Positions 51,881 to 64,000 of a stretch of 64,000 bases of DNA are shown in pieces. Below the pieces are notes generated by a model. It was not told where the DNA came from and did not search any database. It saw only the letters and a program-made list of their open reading frames with translations. This stretch comes from Antedon mediterranea (taxonomy: Eukaryota; Echinodermata; Crinoidea; Comatulida; Antedonidae), in NCBI RefSeq assembly GCF_964355755.1, contig NC_092676.1, positions 28,130,288 to 28,194,287 on the forward strand. The letters run 5' to 3'. The stretch's first letter is position 1. The number at the start of each line of letters is the position of its first letter. The position numbers and the translations under genes are program-made.

Positions 51881-52820
51881 TCCCTGATCTTTATCTCAAC
51901 ACTTCATAAACGCTTATTCAATCAAAAAGTCAGCAATATTGATAACAGGCTTCTTTCTCTACATTCGGAAAACTAAACTATCGATTAGCCTACAGTCGCT
52001 ATACAGCTGCAGTAGTCTTGTGATTAATATCGTCATAATACATTTCTCCGATCCGCATGACTGAATATGATATGGTTCCGGTACGTACACACAACAATCA
52101 AATAAGTACGATAATACGAAATTTACTGTAATTCTATGGAGGTCATATATTAGTCATAGGTCAGTATTTTCTTAAATAAAATCATTAAAAGCTAAGTTAG
52201 TTTTGTATCTGCTCATACAGTTTGTGCGTCTGTCTTTGACCAAATACGATCAACCGAATGGTGATTGGTCAACTCTACTTGCATTATTTGCAAGTGCATG
52301 ACTTATAAATCATAAATATATATTTTCTAACATAAAAATGCCTATCAATGTCTATAAATTAAGAGATTAAATCAATAATTATATTCTGTGTAACATTTTT
52401 ATTTAGTTTCGTTGTAGTATTGAAACAAATTAATTAAGCATATTAATGATCTTTTAGACTTTCCTTCTTTCGTTAGTTCGTACTTAATGGGGTATTCATT
52501 CATTCAATCTTTTTTTTTCGGAAACTCTGGTCCGTAGAAAGTAAAAAATTACATATAATTAAAAACGTACAATCGTCTTTAAAAATGCCTAGATTTGGTT
52601 TTGTTGGTGAAAAAGTGTTCTAGAGAGTTTGTAGAATGAATTTCCAACACCAAACATACAAATCATAACATTAACGACATTCGTTCTTCCTATTTCTATG
52701 GCCTTTTAACCCATATGCTTTTTCTAATGGCGAAAAACAGGAAAACTTCGATCGGTGTAAAACTGTAAGTCTTGAGTAAGCAAATGTATGCGGTAACTAA
52801 TACCGATAGTTTTTTATTTT
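51881..52820. other. Upstream flank of SLC46-like gene 3
   Basis: Promoter and 5' flank of gene 3 with the 3' flank of the small membrane-protein gene. A short MITE-2-like CCAAT segment is at ~52255-52300. The sequence is paralogous to 58104-58790. Confidence 0.5.
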
Positions 52821-53363
52821 CTAATCCTTCATTGTCTGTTCTCTGTTATCAACTTTCCGACATCTGAAATCCAAAATTAAAACTAAGATGAAAACAGCAA
52901 CCAAGAAACTTCCCACCGTGATTGCAAGGATGTCTTTCCAGTGGTCATCTACCTGAAAGCAATTATTTGAAATTAAAAGGCGGCGTACAAGAGAGTTATC
53001 TTGTGCGTGTACATACGCGCGCGTCAAGTGACGCTGCTGACGACATGAATAATAATTGTTTAGTATGAAAGAATGAATAATTGTAACTTCTAATTTAATA
53101 CATAGAGCCTAATAGTAAAAAAAATAAAATTTTAAAAATACAAATACTGTTTGAGAATGATTAATTAACAAGCCTAAATCTTTAAAAAAATAAAAATGTA
53201 GTACGTTCGGGGTCTCTGTCGTTGAATCTGTATATATATTGTTACTCGTTGGTGTATAGCTAGTTGTTGCAGCCATAACATCCGCATCCGATGTATCACC
53301 AACACAACATACGGCTAGCATGCTTAGTGTGAAAAGCAGCAGCAATGGTTTAACAACAGTCAT
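52821..53363 (-). CDS. Small single-pass type I membrane protein
   Basis: Two exons on minus: 53205-53363 and 52821-52952; 291 nt, 96 residues. A signal peptide (MTVVKPLLLLFTLSML, cleavage likely near CCVG) is followed by a short Ser/Thr-rich ectodomain (SYTPTSNNIYTDSTTETPN), VDDHWKDI, a transmembrane segment (LAITVGSFLVAVFILVLILD) and a charged cytosolic tail RCRKVDNREQTMKD. I do not recognise the family. The splice phase is 0 and both sites are consensus-like except the donor GTACTA. A broken copy exists in the sister segment at 58790-59151, and both follow an SLC46-like gene. Confidence 0.6.
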
Positions 53364-54235
53364 TGTACCGAATAGTCTTGTACAGTATACTAAAAACTTG
53401 CGCCGATTTGACAAACAAAAAATCAGTTATTCATATCCACCATATAGAGCAAAACACACGATCACATTATGAGCGAACTGATGAACACGCGGTCCTTTGG
53501 GATTCTTGAACTTGGAGCACTATTTATTCAAAACTAATAAATATTACCGGATACGTAGAGCACATTAATAAATATTAGTATCAATATTGAATGGCTGTAG
53601 CTGTGCAGCTTATTTCTCCATGGTTGTAATAATTATGTCTATGTTACGTGGTAACAGGGGATTTTGAATCGACTTTAATCAGTGGACTTTAACCATACAT
53701 ATCCAACTCAAGATTCGCAAGATTATTTATCAAGTTTATGACCTGTAAATACAAATATTCTGCCACGATGATTGGCTGCTGTAACGATGTGCTGACGCGT
53801 GGTGACCAGTGAAGTACGTGTGCGTGCGCGTTGCATGTGTCTACAATTATTATTAGTAGGCCTGCCGGCGGCATGAGTCGTATTTTGGCAACTTTTAATA
53901 GCTCCGGATATCACACTTATCATTTCGAATACAATAAGCTGTTATCAGTGGTTTTAAGATAAACACGATAACAGGGGCACGAAACAACTTCGGGGAACCC
54001 CAAATCAATCTTTAATACTCAATTACAATTGTTACATTAGTAATAGAGGAAACTTTGAACCCAGTAAAAATGTCTTTTTCAAGTCGTTGAGATAATAGTA
54101 ATATTTAAAATAATACACATAAATATTCATGTATATAAGCGGTATATATTACAATATGTAAGTAAATTTTGTAAAACAAATATTAAATTAGTTCAACTTA
54201 GATTTACTTCCCCACCCATTTAAATTCAATCAACC

Positions 54236-54345
54236 GCTACACTCGTTTTTGCGACACAAGTAATTGACCAATCACAAGTGATAGATAATCCGCCGCTTAC
54301 GATTGGTTAAATGTTACACTGTAGTTGCGTGTACGTTCTTACAAC
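54236..54345. mobile_element. Decayed MITE-2 remnant, segment 1
   Basis: GCGACACAAGTAATTGACCA, ATCACAAGTGATAGATAATC, GATTGGTTAAATG and GTGTACGTTCTTAC match MITE-2 arms and interior. The matching remnant at 59808-59908 shows that it predates the segmental duplication. Confidence 0.6.
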
Positions 54346-54671
54346 AAAACTGTTAAAAAATTGGCAAATAAGTTGATGAAAACCGCACACTTTGCGTTAG
54401 TCTGCGTATGTATTCCTCCAAGTACCAATTTGATATTTCAGTAAGTTTGTTGAATATCGCACACTCAGTTGTTTAGTCTGCGAGCATATCCAACTTACTC
54501 CCTCTATAACTGTTATTACGTCATACCTTTCTCTTCATGTGTAAGGCCAAGTACATCTCAGAGCCATTTGTGTAAAATAATAACGTACTCTATATCTTGG
54601 AAATCGCTAATCACAAATACTTATTTATAGTGTCAACATCTTTAGAATATTTCTTTTTATATTCACTTTAA

Positions 54672-55200
54672 AGATGTATTGTCCCTTGAAACACAAAAAA
54701 ATGAAGGTCAAAATATTCTAAATTTAAATTGGCCATATCAAAGTAATATTAAGTTATTCACTTTAAGTCGAAAATTCGAGCAAAAAACAACAATTTACGT
54801 ATTTAACAGGTAAATTAATTTGATTACATTTTGTCTGGAAAATCGCCGCGAGCGAAAGTAAACAAAGATTTCAAACAACAAGTATGCATTATGCATGATG
54901 CTAATTAGGATTGTTTACAACTCGTCACGGTTGAGAAGGTGTTTTCACACAGATCGCGAGGAAGTTTTATGATTATGCATACAAAGTAGCCAAACAAGCG
55001 CGTTGCATTATAAGATATGTTTTGACTGGAAGTCAAAGTTTTTTTTGAACAGAAAAACGTCTGTATTTCAGTTAAATGATTTTTTTTGGGTTAATTTTTG
55101 GTGAAAGTTAATTACTATTATGATACTTCAAAATGACCCACCTTTTTTCGAAATATTTTATGTTTATTTTTTTTGAACTAGTCAAAGGGACAATACATCT
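54672..55200. mobile_element. TTAA-flanked non-autonomous transposon
   Basis: 529 bp with termini AGATGTATTGTCCCTT and AAGGGACAATACATCT, flanked by TTAA at 54668-54671 and 55201-55204. It has the same target and AG-start as element C but different sequence. The paralogous position near 61.1 kb lacks it. Confidence 0.8.
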
Positions 55201-55816
55201 TTAATGTTTGTCCAAAAATGAATGGAAGTGCTAATTCTAACATTATTGACCTTTGACCTTGATTTATCAGATCTCGGCAACCACTAATCGGAGAGATACA
55301 AATTAGGGCTCAAATTGTTCAGAAAATACACATTTATATCCAGTCTAATGGCAAGTTTTTGGCAGAAAATGGCAGATTCTAACATTATTGACCTTTGACC
55401 TTGATTTATCATTGCAACCACTAATTGTATTGAGACACAAAATATTTCGATTAAATAAAATAAAATAAAAAATTATTGACCTTTGAAATTTACGTTACAT
55501 AAAATCGTATAACTTTGAAAATATTGTACATATGAAATTATTTTTAGTGTCAAATTGTTCAAAACATACATTTTTCTAGAGTCTAATGACACATTTTGTC
55601 CAATAATGGCATGTTGTATGGTTATGAAACTTTGAACTATAATTTAAAAAGTTTCAAACCCAACATCTTCTTCATGTAGACATCCACTAGAATATGTGAT
55701 TTGGCACTCTAAAGTTTAAAAGCGTTTACAAAATTATTACCTTTTTCCTAAAATAATCACACACTTAAATGAGGTAAGCTCTAAACTGTTTAAACTTATT
55801 AAACAAATAAATGCAA

Positions 55817-58103
55817 CTAATTTATTGGAGCACATTCGTTAATACCGGGCACGTTACGTTCTGATGAGCAACAAGCTATTGTCTTCACATTCTTAACTCT
55901 GCTTTTATATTGCAAATACCTGAATAAAAAAATAACATCGTTAAACAGCTTAATAAACACTGGAAGTGTGCTTGTCTGAATAAGTGCATGTGGGATGTCA
56001 CTGGATTACGTCAGTGGAGTATAATAATAATAAGCATCTCTGTCATTTTTTTCTAGAATAATCACGCCCAAATTAAATCAAGTTTTCACCATGGATGAAG
56101 AAACCGCGATCGCGTAGGCCTACCAATATTTAAAACATTTAACTTACCCAATTGCCAGAAGAGGCAAGGAGCAGGAACCAGCACAAAGCCAGAAGACAAA
56201 AGTAGGCATACTGTCCACTGTGGCCGAATAAATGTTGTTTAAAATAAGTGAACAGAGAAACATACCGAGGGATTCTGTAAAACCTAGACACCCGTATACT
56301 GCACCTAACGGAAAGAACAAATTAACAGTTCTGATCATATCAGGGAAGAGTTAAATAAGTTCACTCTTCCTTGGTTATTTATGTTTTTAATTGCGACCAT
56401 TCTATTGTGTACACACAACAGTTTCATTGCGTAGGTTTTATAATTATTTATAAATACAAATGTATAATTATATTGTGTGAAATAAAACTGAAACTGAAAC
56501 ATTTCTGGAAAATATTAATACTTACCTTGTTCTTCAGCAGACGACATTTTAGATGCAAATGAGCGGCAAGCAGGAGCGAATATTGCCTTGAAAATCCCAA
56601 GACCAGCTCCTGCAGTCAAAACAAAATATCAAATGTTTGATATAACATTACAATATCAAAATGTATACAATAAATAGTCTTTTCAAACAACACAGACAAG
56701 TGCAACAATTGAGTAAATCTTACCAACAAATGCAAGAGTTGCCGTCTGAGCAAGCGCACTCGCGATAAGGAATGCCATACATGACATCACACCAAGATGA
56801 AGGAGACAATAGTCATCCATAAATCGCTTCAATATCAAAGCACTCAACAGCAGACCTAAACAATTAACAAATGAATAAATAGGAGATGTATTATAAGATA
56901 AAAATAAAATAAAACATAAAAAATATAGGCATATTGAATGTGCATACGGTAGAAAAGTGTTCTCACTACTTCAGATAAACGATTTAACGTGGAAATTGAG
57001 AAAGTTCTAATTAAAAAACAATGACCTAGAGACTATAAGTAACATATAACAACGTATTTCAAAAGTGAACTTTGCGGTATTAGACCTTTTCTATGATTTT
57101 ATTTTATTATAAAATTAGTTTTAGGAACCAAAAGATACTAACCTATCCCAGGTGTGAAGATTAGTGTAGTTGTGTAGTAACCAGACAGCAAGTACGAAAA
57201 ACAAAATGGTTCATCAAGAAAATGAATTGGTAATAGTAACGCCCCTGTCGCAGATATTGAAAACGTAAACACCATAAACATAATAAGATAGAATGCGATT
57301 CTATACTGTGAACTTGTGTTTACTGTTATGTTCTTGATTCCTCGCAATGAAGCTACAAGTCTACTTTTGAAACTTCTTGGACTATTGTCGACTACGCGGT
57401 CCACTGTTTCAGGCGACAAACATGGCAAAGACATGTAAATGATTGCAGCTAATGATATCGCAGCTGCGACAGCAAAAGCGATGACAAAATTATATTTATC
57501 GAGAACATACCCAGCAAAAATTTGGGCAATACCAGATGATGACATCAAAACACATTCTCCAATAACAATACGCAAAGTCCTGCTTTTATGCGAGGTAACA
57601 TCGGAAATATATGTGAAACATGAAGCGATAAAAAGCCCGGGACCTCCCGTTAGCCCTTGAAGAAACATTGCCCCAATGAGGTACTCTAAAGGTAGATCAA
57701 ACAACACGGTAGCGATCCACATACATAGAGTCTGAAGTTGGCCAAATAATGGAAGCAGTATAGAAAATCGTCTGCCAACGGAGTCGCTCAGAGCCCCGAT
57801 GATAACAATCATAAACAGGGATGGCAACAGATTGGCGACCGTACAATACATCAACCATCTTGATGATTCAGCCTGGATCTCCTGCTGTAAAATGTACTCC
57901 TCACTTGATTTATTCGTCAAACAAGTTCCATTGCCAGCGTTATTCGGAAGAGTGTAATTGTGGATTCTAGCAACCCTTGCCTGGATATATTCCGACTGTA
58001 GACCTATAATAAAACCTAGTGCTAAGAAATAACATGATATTGCAGGTTCGACGGTTACTAATCGTCCACTGGATGGGGCGTTTAGGGGTTGGTAGTCGAC
58101 CAT
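55817..58103 (-). CDS. SLC46-type MFS transporter 4
   Basis: Five exons on minus: 57143-58103, 56724-56855, 56526-56609, 56148-56304 and 55817-55919; 1437 nt, 478 residues. I start at 58103 (MVDYQPLNAPSSGRLVTVEP) to agree with gene 3; an in-frame ATG at 58139 would add 12 residues. The MFS motif GALSDSVGRRFSILL is intact, with LQGLTGGPGLFIASCFTYIS, VLDKYNFVIAFAVAAAISLA and EEQGAVYGCLGFTESLGMF. Compared with gene 3 it has a two-residue deletion in YRIAFYLIMFMVF and two extra residues in the tail (SERNVPG). High similarity and shared flanks indicate recent duplication. Confidence 0.92.
56341..56373. repeat. CAGGGAAGAG hairpin element in SLC46-like gene 4
   Basis: CAGGGAAGAGTTAAATAAGT followed by TCACTCTTCCTTGG, in the intron between exons 3 and 4. 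Gene 3 has a different insertion in this intron. Confidence 0.75.
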
Positions 58104-58789
58104 TCCTTGATCTTTATCAGAACAGACTTTTCTCTGCATTTGAAGACCTAAACCATCGATTACCCTTCAGTCGTCTGTACATAGCACAGGTAGCAGTCTT
58201 GTGATTATCGTTATAACTCCAATACGCATGTCCGAATATGATAAAGCTAGTTTTGTATCTGCTCATACAGTTTGTGTCTATCTTTGACCAAATACGATCA
58301 ACCGAATTGTGATTGGTCAACTCACTTACATTTTTGCAAGTGCATCATTTCTAAATCCTAAATATACATTTTCTAAACATAAAAATGTCTAAATAAATAT
58401 ATTACGTTATACTGTACACTTTTTTTAGTTTCGATATAGCACTGAAACAAAATTAAGCATATTAATGATCTTTTAATCTTTCCTTTCGTTTGTTCCTATA
58501 CTTATATGGTATTGAAAACGATACTGTAGTGTAGTGTTGCATTTTAGTTGGTGAAAATGTGTTTCAGAGTCAGTAGAATTAATTCCAACACCAAACATGG
58601 AAATCATAACACATTAACTACATTTCGTTCTTCTTGTTTTTTTTTTTCACACAACATATTGCAAAATACTGTATATACATTTATACTTCGAGATAAAACA
58701 AACAATAAATAATGGTGATGACTGAAATAAGCAAGTAGAAAAAACAATACAAGATATGCACTTTAAATATTAGTTCTTCTAAGGATTTC

Positions 58790-59151
58790 TTTCTAGTGGC
58801 CATCTACCTGGAAGCAATCAGTAGAAAATAATTAAAAGGCGGCGTACAAAAGAGTGATTATCTTGTGCGTGTACACACACGCGCGTAAAGTAACGTAAAG
58901 TAATTGCTAATTGTCGTGAATATCATCTTAAATATTTAATTGTGTAGTATGAAAGAAATTAACAATAGGTTTTAACAAATACAAAGAGAATTTAATAATT
59001 AGGCGGCCTAAGTCTAAGTAAAAAAAATCAAAATTTAGTACTTTCAGGGTCTCTGACAAATCTGTATATATTGTTACTCGTTGCTCCTGTGTAATAGATA
59101 GTTGTTGCTCTGAAGCCATAACATCCGCATCCGATGTATCAACACCACAAC
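58790..59151 (-). pseudogene. Broken copy of the small type I membrane-protein gene
   Basis: Homologous to 52821-53363. The first-exon part still reads DTSDADVMAS with altered downstream sequence, but the signal-peptide segment is missing, and the second exon begins VDGH followed by a stop (GTAGATGGCCACTAG on minus), with the membrane segment not recognisable. It appears non-functional. Confidence 0.7.
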
Positions 59152-59807
59152 TATTAGTATAAATAGTGGATGGTGTAAAATGCAGCTTATTTCTCCATTG
59201 TTGTAATATGTATATGTTACGTGGTGGTGGTAACAGGGGATTTTGAATCGGTCAGTGGACTGATACATATCCACCTTAACTCGCAAGATTGTAGTTATCA
59301 AGTTTATGACATGTAAATAAAATATCCTGCCACAACGGTTGGCTGTAACGATGTACTGACGCGTGGTGACCAGTGAAGTGCGCGTGCGCGTTGCTTGTGT
59401 CTGCAACGCACCAGTAAGCCTACCACCATCATGCGTCGTATTTTGGCAACTTTTAATAACTCCGGATAATAATATCACACTTATCATTGCTGGTATCAGT
59501 GGTTTAAAGATAAACACGATAATAGGGGCACGAGAAAGCTTTGGGCAATCCCAAATAAATCGTTACAATTTGATACAGCAGTAATTGAAAAAACTTTGAA
59601 CCTGGTAAAATGTCTTTTTCAATTAAAAAAAAAAAGGAAGACGTTGAGATAATGTATAGTTTATTTTAAATAATATACATAAATATAAATGTATACGAAC
59701 GGTATATATTACAACATATAAGTAAATTTTATAAAACAAATATTAAATTATTTCAACTTAGATTTACCTTCCCACCCTTCCTCCACAATTCAATAATCAA
59801 CCACACT

Positions 59808-59908
59808 CTTTTTGCAACACAAGTAATTGACCAATCACAAGCGATAGATAATCGGCCGATTACGATTGGTTAAAAGTTATCGGAGTTGCGTGTACGTTCT
59901 AGTGTGGA
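59808..59908. mobile_element. Decayed MITE-2 remnant, segment 2
   Basis: TTGCAACACAAGTAATTGAC, CCAATCACAAGCGATAG, GATTGGTTAAAAG and GTGTACGTTCTAGTGTGGAC; the counterpart of 54236-54345. Confidence 0.6.
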
Positions 59909-59924
59909 CAAATGCTTAGTATTA

Positions 59925-59995
59925 AGCTCTGTCTATAGTATCAAACTTTATGTGACAAACAAATGTGATGATAGTTTGATAGTGTAGACAGAGCT
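59925..59995. mobile_element. Short MITE-1 deletion derivative
   Basis: AGCTCTGTCTATAGTATCAA to TTTGATAGTGTAGACAGAGC with most of the core deleted (71 bp). It is not present at the matching place in the sister segment near 54.35 kb, so it is younger than the duplication. Confidence 0.85.
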
Positions 59996-61354
59996 TAAAA
60001 CCGTGTATATTACGTCCATCCTCTCTTATACTTCTCTCTTGACCAAATATAATTTAGCTTAATGTTATACTATATAACATTATACAACTGGAATACAAAA
60101 ATAATAAAGCCTCAACATTTATATTGAAAGACTTTGCAGAAATGTATACATTTAAACAGTATTAAAATTACTATACTAAATATATATATGTGTTTAAAAA
60201 ATGTTAGTTTACAGTGAGTTGTATATAAAATAAAGATTTATATATGAGAAGGAATAATTTACACTATATAATATGAGAACACATAAATATCTATAATAAT
60301 ATAATAAAATACAAGAATTTTAATTGTGCTTGAAAGATGAAAAAATAGAATTAAATTGTATTTCCGAATAAAAATAGAGTGAAAAAGATACAAATGAATA
60401 TAAAAAAGAAAAAAGTTTGAATTCAAAAGCTAGGTTTGTGCAGCACGAATTGGCAATAAAACTTTTTACTGCAATATGTATACAATATATTATGTTTTCA
60501 TGCATACAATTTCCAAAAAAGTCTGCATTTGTTCCATTTAACATACTGTACTGATATAACTAGTACGGTTTCACAAAGCCAATCCATACCATGTTTTATA
60601 CCAAACATTCTCCCATTATTCGAGGAGGGCGGTGTATATTTCGCAGATCTGCATATTATGAAGATTGACCAATCGGATTGCTCCATTTTATAAAGTTTAC
60701 CGATAACCTTTTCTTGCCTTGATTTGTATGGCTTACAAGATTGATACGAAATTAATTGAATAAAACCGCAATATACGTTTTGACTATTTCATTATAAATA
60801 ATTGATTTGCTCATCTACCAATACACATACTGTATGTTATGTGAAGATCAATAACAAAACTGCTCATTGTAGTTTTCAATAAAACAAAAAATTTGGCAAA
60901 TAGGTTGTTGAAAACCGCACACTTTGCGTTAGTCTGCGTACCAAGTACCAATTTGATATTTCAGTAAGTTTGTTGAATATCGCACACTCGTCGTTTAGTC
61001 TGCGAGCATATCCAAATTACTCCCTCTATTACTGTTATTACGTCATACCTCTCTCTTCATGTGTAGGGCCAAGTACATCTCACCATATGTGTAACATAGG
61101 TCATACTGTTATTATACTGGGTTGTTACTTATCTATAGAGTTACACCGCCGTTACGTTCATTTTTTCACGTTCAGCAATCTCTGCCTCCTTGGTTTTTTT
61201 CTTCATAAGAGCATTTCTTCGATGATTGCTAATAAAAAAAAATGTAATCATGTTATCCACTCAAGGTTGTTTTAATTTTTTATTTGCAGGTTAGAGTGGC
61301 AGGGGTGTGGGGGAGGAAGCAGAATAATGTTGCTGAATATCAATGTTGTGGGTA

Positions 61355-61682
61355 ATAATGGATGTTGATAAAGATAACATTGATAAAGATAATGTTGATG
61401 ATGATAATGTAATGATAAAGATTATGTTGATAAAGATTATGTTGATAAAGATAATGTTGATAAAGATTATGTTGATAAAGATTATGTTGATAAAGATTAT
61501 GTTGATAAAGATAATGTTGATAAAGATTATGTTGATGATGATAATGTAATGATAAAGATAATGTTGATAAAGATTATGTTGATAAAGATAATGTTGATGA
61601 TGATAATGTAATGATAAAGATTATGTTGATAAAGATTATGTTGATAAAGATAATTTTGATAAAGATAATGTTGATAAATCAC
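61355..61682. repeat. 15-bp minisatellite
   Basis: Many units of GTTGATAAAGATTAT or GTTGATAAAGATAAT, with periodic GATGATGATAATGTAATGA interruptions (near 61396, 61535, 61596) that give a higher-order period. Confidence 0.95.
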
Positions 61683-62698
61683 AATAGTAAAAATGACCAC
61701 CCAAAATAAAAACGATATCATACCCCAAAAATAAAACAAGGTTTTGTAAATATGTGCTATTAACACCACATTTGAACTATACCAATAAAGCAGACATCAA
61801 TGGGTAAGTACTAGGGTCAACAGACAGTGCAGTGATAAGAGGGATTTATTTTTTAAATCAACAAATGAACACAAACTTGGAGGAAACAAAAGCGAATCTA
61901 AAGTTTAAAAACATTTCTTTTTAAGAGAAAAAAGAAATTGTGGTAACCACAGAATTGCAAAATAATGCAAAGAACAGTGAAGATTAACAAATTGTCCCAT
62001 TTCATTATTCCTTACAGATGATATTTATTATCAATAAGTTTTAACTAGTATCAACTGAAATCTCTGACCAATATAAAATTTAAATAAATGAATTAATACA
62101 TATACGGTATAATTTCATGATGCATTTATACAAAATATTTCATTCTCTCTTAATTCATTATAAAGAACTATACTGTATATTGGTATGATAGAGTTTGGTT
62201 TCCTATGCTAGAGGTCTGACATTTGGATATTATCAAAGAGCATCAACAACACTGCATTTAAATAGAACCTCTGTTTAAAACAGCTTTCATATTATTTCAT
62301 CATTTGTACATTTTTATGCTGGTATATATATTTATTATTTTTATACGCATAAAAAAACTGAATGCAGAAAAGATATAAAAAATCAGAACCATTATTTGTG
62401 TAACAGTGAAAATGTATCTTAATTTTTATTAAATGATTAACAGAACAAAATGCTTTGTAGTGTTTCATACACAAGTAATGTTAAAAAGGTGCATGAGGTT
62501 GTATGTGACGAAAACAATGCAAAGTTCTACTAAACACCAAGCAAAACCACTACGAAGTAAATAATTGAGAAATCTAATTAGAATGCTATGGCAGATCCAG
62601 AATGTTGAAATAAAGTTCAATATCTAACCAAAAATATAATATAAAATATAATGAAGTAATAGGGCCTAATGGTTTTGTTTTGGTGTTTAGTTAGACTT

Positions 62699-63200
62699 AA
62701 GCACCGTCTTCACTATCAAACTACTTAACTACAAAAAAATTGTGATGTGCCCAAATATGGTAGTGATACAGTTCCCAAATATGGTACTGATATGACATCA
62801 TCATGTCCATATATATGGGCACATCCCACTTTTTTGTCACATACACTTTGATAGTATAGACAGAGCATTAAGCACCGTCTTCACTATCAAACTACTTTGA
62901 CAAAAAAATTGTGATGTGCCCAAATATGGTAGTGATACAGTTCCCAAATATGGTACTGATATGACATCATCGTGTCCATATATATGGGCACATCACACTT
63001 TTTTGTCACATACACTTTGATAGTATAGACAGAGCATTAAGCACCGTCTTCACTATCAAACTACTTTGACAAAACAAGTGTGATGTGCCCAAACATGGTA
63101 GTGATGTGTCTAAATATGTTAGTGATATGACATTATCATGTCCATATATGGGCACATAACATTTTTTTGTCACATAAAGTTTGATAGTGAAGAAAGAGCT
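62699..63200. mobile_element. Three tandem MITE-1 units
   Basis: Units at about 62699-62870, 62871-63039 and 63040-63200. Each starts AGCACCGTCTTCACTATCAA; the first two end with TTTGATAGTATAGACAGAGC and are nearly identical. Neighbours share the ATTA junction, so the array probably arose by unequal exchange or rolling duplication after one insertion. Confidence 0.9.
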
Positions 63201-64000
63201 TTATAATATTATGTGACAATGCATTCAAGACCATTTTCGTGAGTGAAGTTGAAACAATGTTGTACAAAATCTTCAAAATAAAACAAAATAATTAGAATTC
63301 ACAGAAATGGATGAATAAATGAATAAATATTTGTGATTAAATGAAGACAAGCAAATACAAATGCAGTGCATAAGATATAAGGCTTGTGAACCTATTCGCT
63401 TCTTGAAACTCGCTGCCGATGTTTTTGTCACGCTATGACAAGTGAAAATATCAAAAATGAATTATAAACAGGATGTTGATAACATAAATGAAAAAAAAAC
63501 GAATGAAACAAAATTTAATAGACTTGAAAACTTTTGTTAAAATTGATTAGTTAAAACATTTGAACAAGAATGATAAAAGGAATTTTTTTTTCATTAATTT
63601 CTTTGAGATCCTAAAAAAATAAAAGATATTTAAAATTAAACTTATATAATTAAGAAAGATAAAAAGTTTTCAACTTTATCAAAGATTACTATAAATGATT
63701 ACATTCTTTGTGAATCAAACATCAATCAATTGATGAAACAGAGAGAATCTATTTTTTTTATTACACAATAAATAAATAAATAATCACACATTTACTCTAT
63801 ATTTTCATTAAAAAAATATATATTGTATTTTATGTTTCTTAACACTTTGACTGCCAGAGGTTTTTCCAGTTAGAAACTGCAACCGCCAGCGTTTTTAGCC
63901 CAATTCGATGTTTTTATTAAAGCTGATTGAAACTATGTATGTGATCTGATTTATATGTAATTTAGACTAAAATAATCATAAAGATTTTAGCTTTACAATG

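Larger units (their letters stand above)
53364..55816. other. Spacer between the two duplicated segments
   Basis: Up to ~54.56 kb it matches 59.15-61.08 kb (duplicate flank). It then holds a TTAA-flanked transposon (54672-55200) and a ~170-bp region with two copies of CTAACATTATTGACCTTTGA (55237, 55378). No gene found. Confidence 0.55.
59152..64000. other. Right-hand spacer
   Basis: Left part is the duplicate flank (to ~61.08 kb), followed by a 15-bp minisatellite and AT-rich sequence with three tandem MITE-1 units. No coding exon was recognised; short frames such as 60970-61275 lack any supporting feature. Confidence 0.5.

Noticed and set aside
53689-53923. Minus-strand open frames of 61-66 codons, with a counterpart at 59074-59517
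   Set aside because: Frames are not maintained between the two segmental duplicates, so they are paralogous non-coding flank.

Overview
This window is animal nuclear DNA: intron-rich genes with GT-AG junctions, AT-rich spacers, and dense short inverted-repeat transposons, SINE/LINE pieces and minisatellites. The gene families, the many secreted C-type lectins and the transporter expansions suggest a marine invertebrate deuterostome. Frequent TAGGCCTA-type octamers and the repeat style make me favour an echinoderm, but that assignment is inference. All exon models below were built by hand. For every complete model except the frameshifted lectin A, exon lengths sum to a multiple of three and phases agree at each junction.

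Layout. (1) 339-2384, minus: the 5' part of a CRACR2A/EFCAB4-type EF-hand gene that continues off the left edge. (2) 2.9-9.2 kb: repeat-rich spacer. (3) 9280-9923, plus: complete TMEM167A (Kish-A). (4) 11403-15194, minus: complete SFT2D2-like gene with a duplicated, apparently mutually exclusive third exon and a tandem array of 3' splice sites. (5) 16847-18762, plus: complete MGAT4-like (GT54) N-acetylglucosaminyltransferase. (6) 20647-39013, minus: three tandem paralogues of a secreted protein with the architecture signal peptide, compact C-type lectin domain, Thr-rich stalk, and six-Cys PAN/apple-like domain. Transposons, a 5'-truncated LINE and a 31-bp satellite lie between and inside them. 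(7) 41540-58103: four SLC46-type MFS transporters, two on plus and then two on minus, tail to tail. The two minus copies sit in a ~5.2 kb direct segmental duplication that also carries a small type I membrane-protein gene (52821-53363) and its broken copy (~58790-59151). (8) 59.1-64 kb: spacer with a 15-bp minisatellite and three tandem MITEs.

How genes relate. TMEM167A, SFT2D2 and MGAT4 are all Golgi/secretory-pathway genes, here physically close. The lectin cluster looks like a locally expanding family of secreted recognition proteins. Stalk length varies most between copies (104, 472 and 128 codons), while the lectin and PAN-like ends are conserved. The SLC46 cluster shows the same pattern of recent local duplication.

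The most notable observations are the SFT2D2 alternative exon, two cases where a tandem repeat has grown out of an exon edge (SFT2D2 last exon, lectin C last exon), a three-level nested transposon at 24.2-25.9 kb, and the lectin architecture itself.
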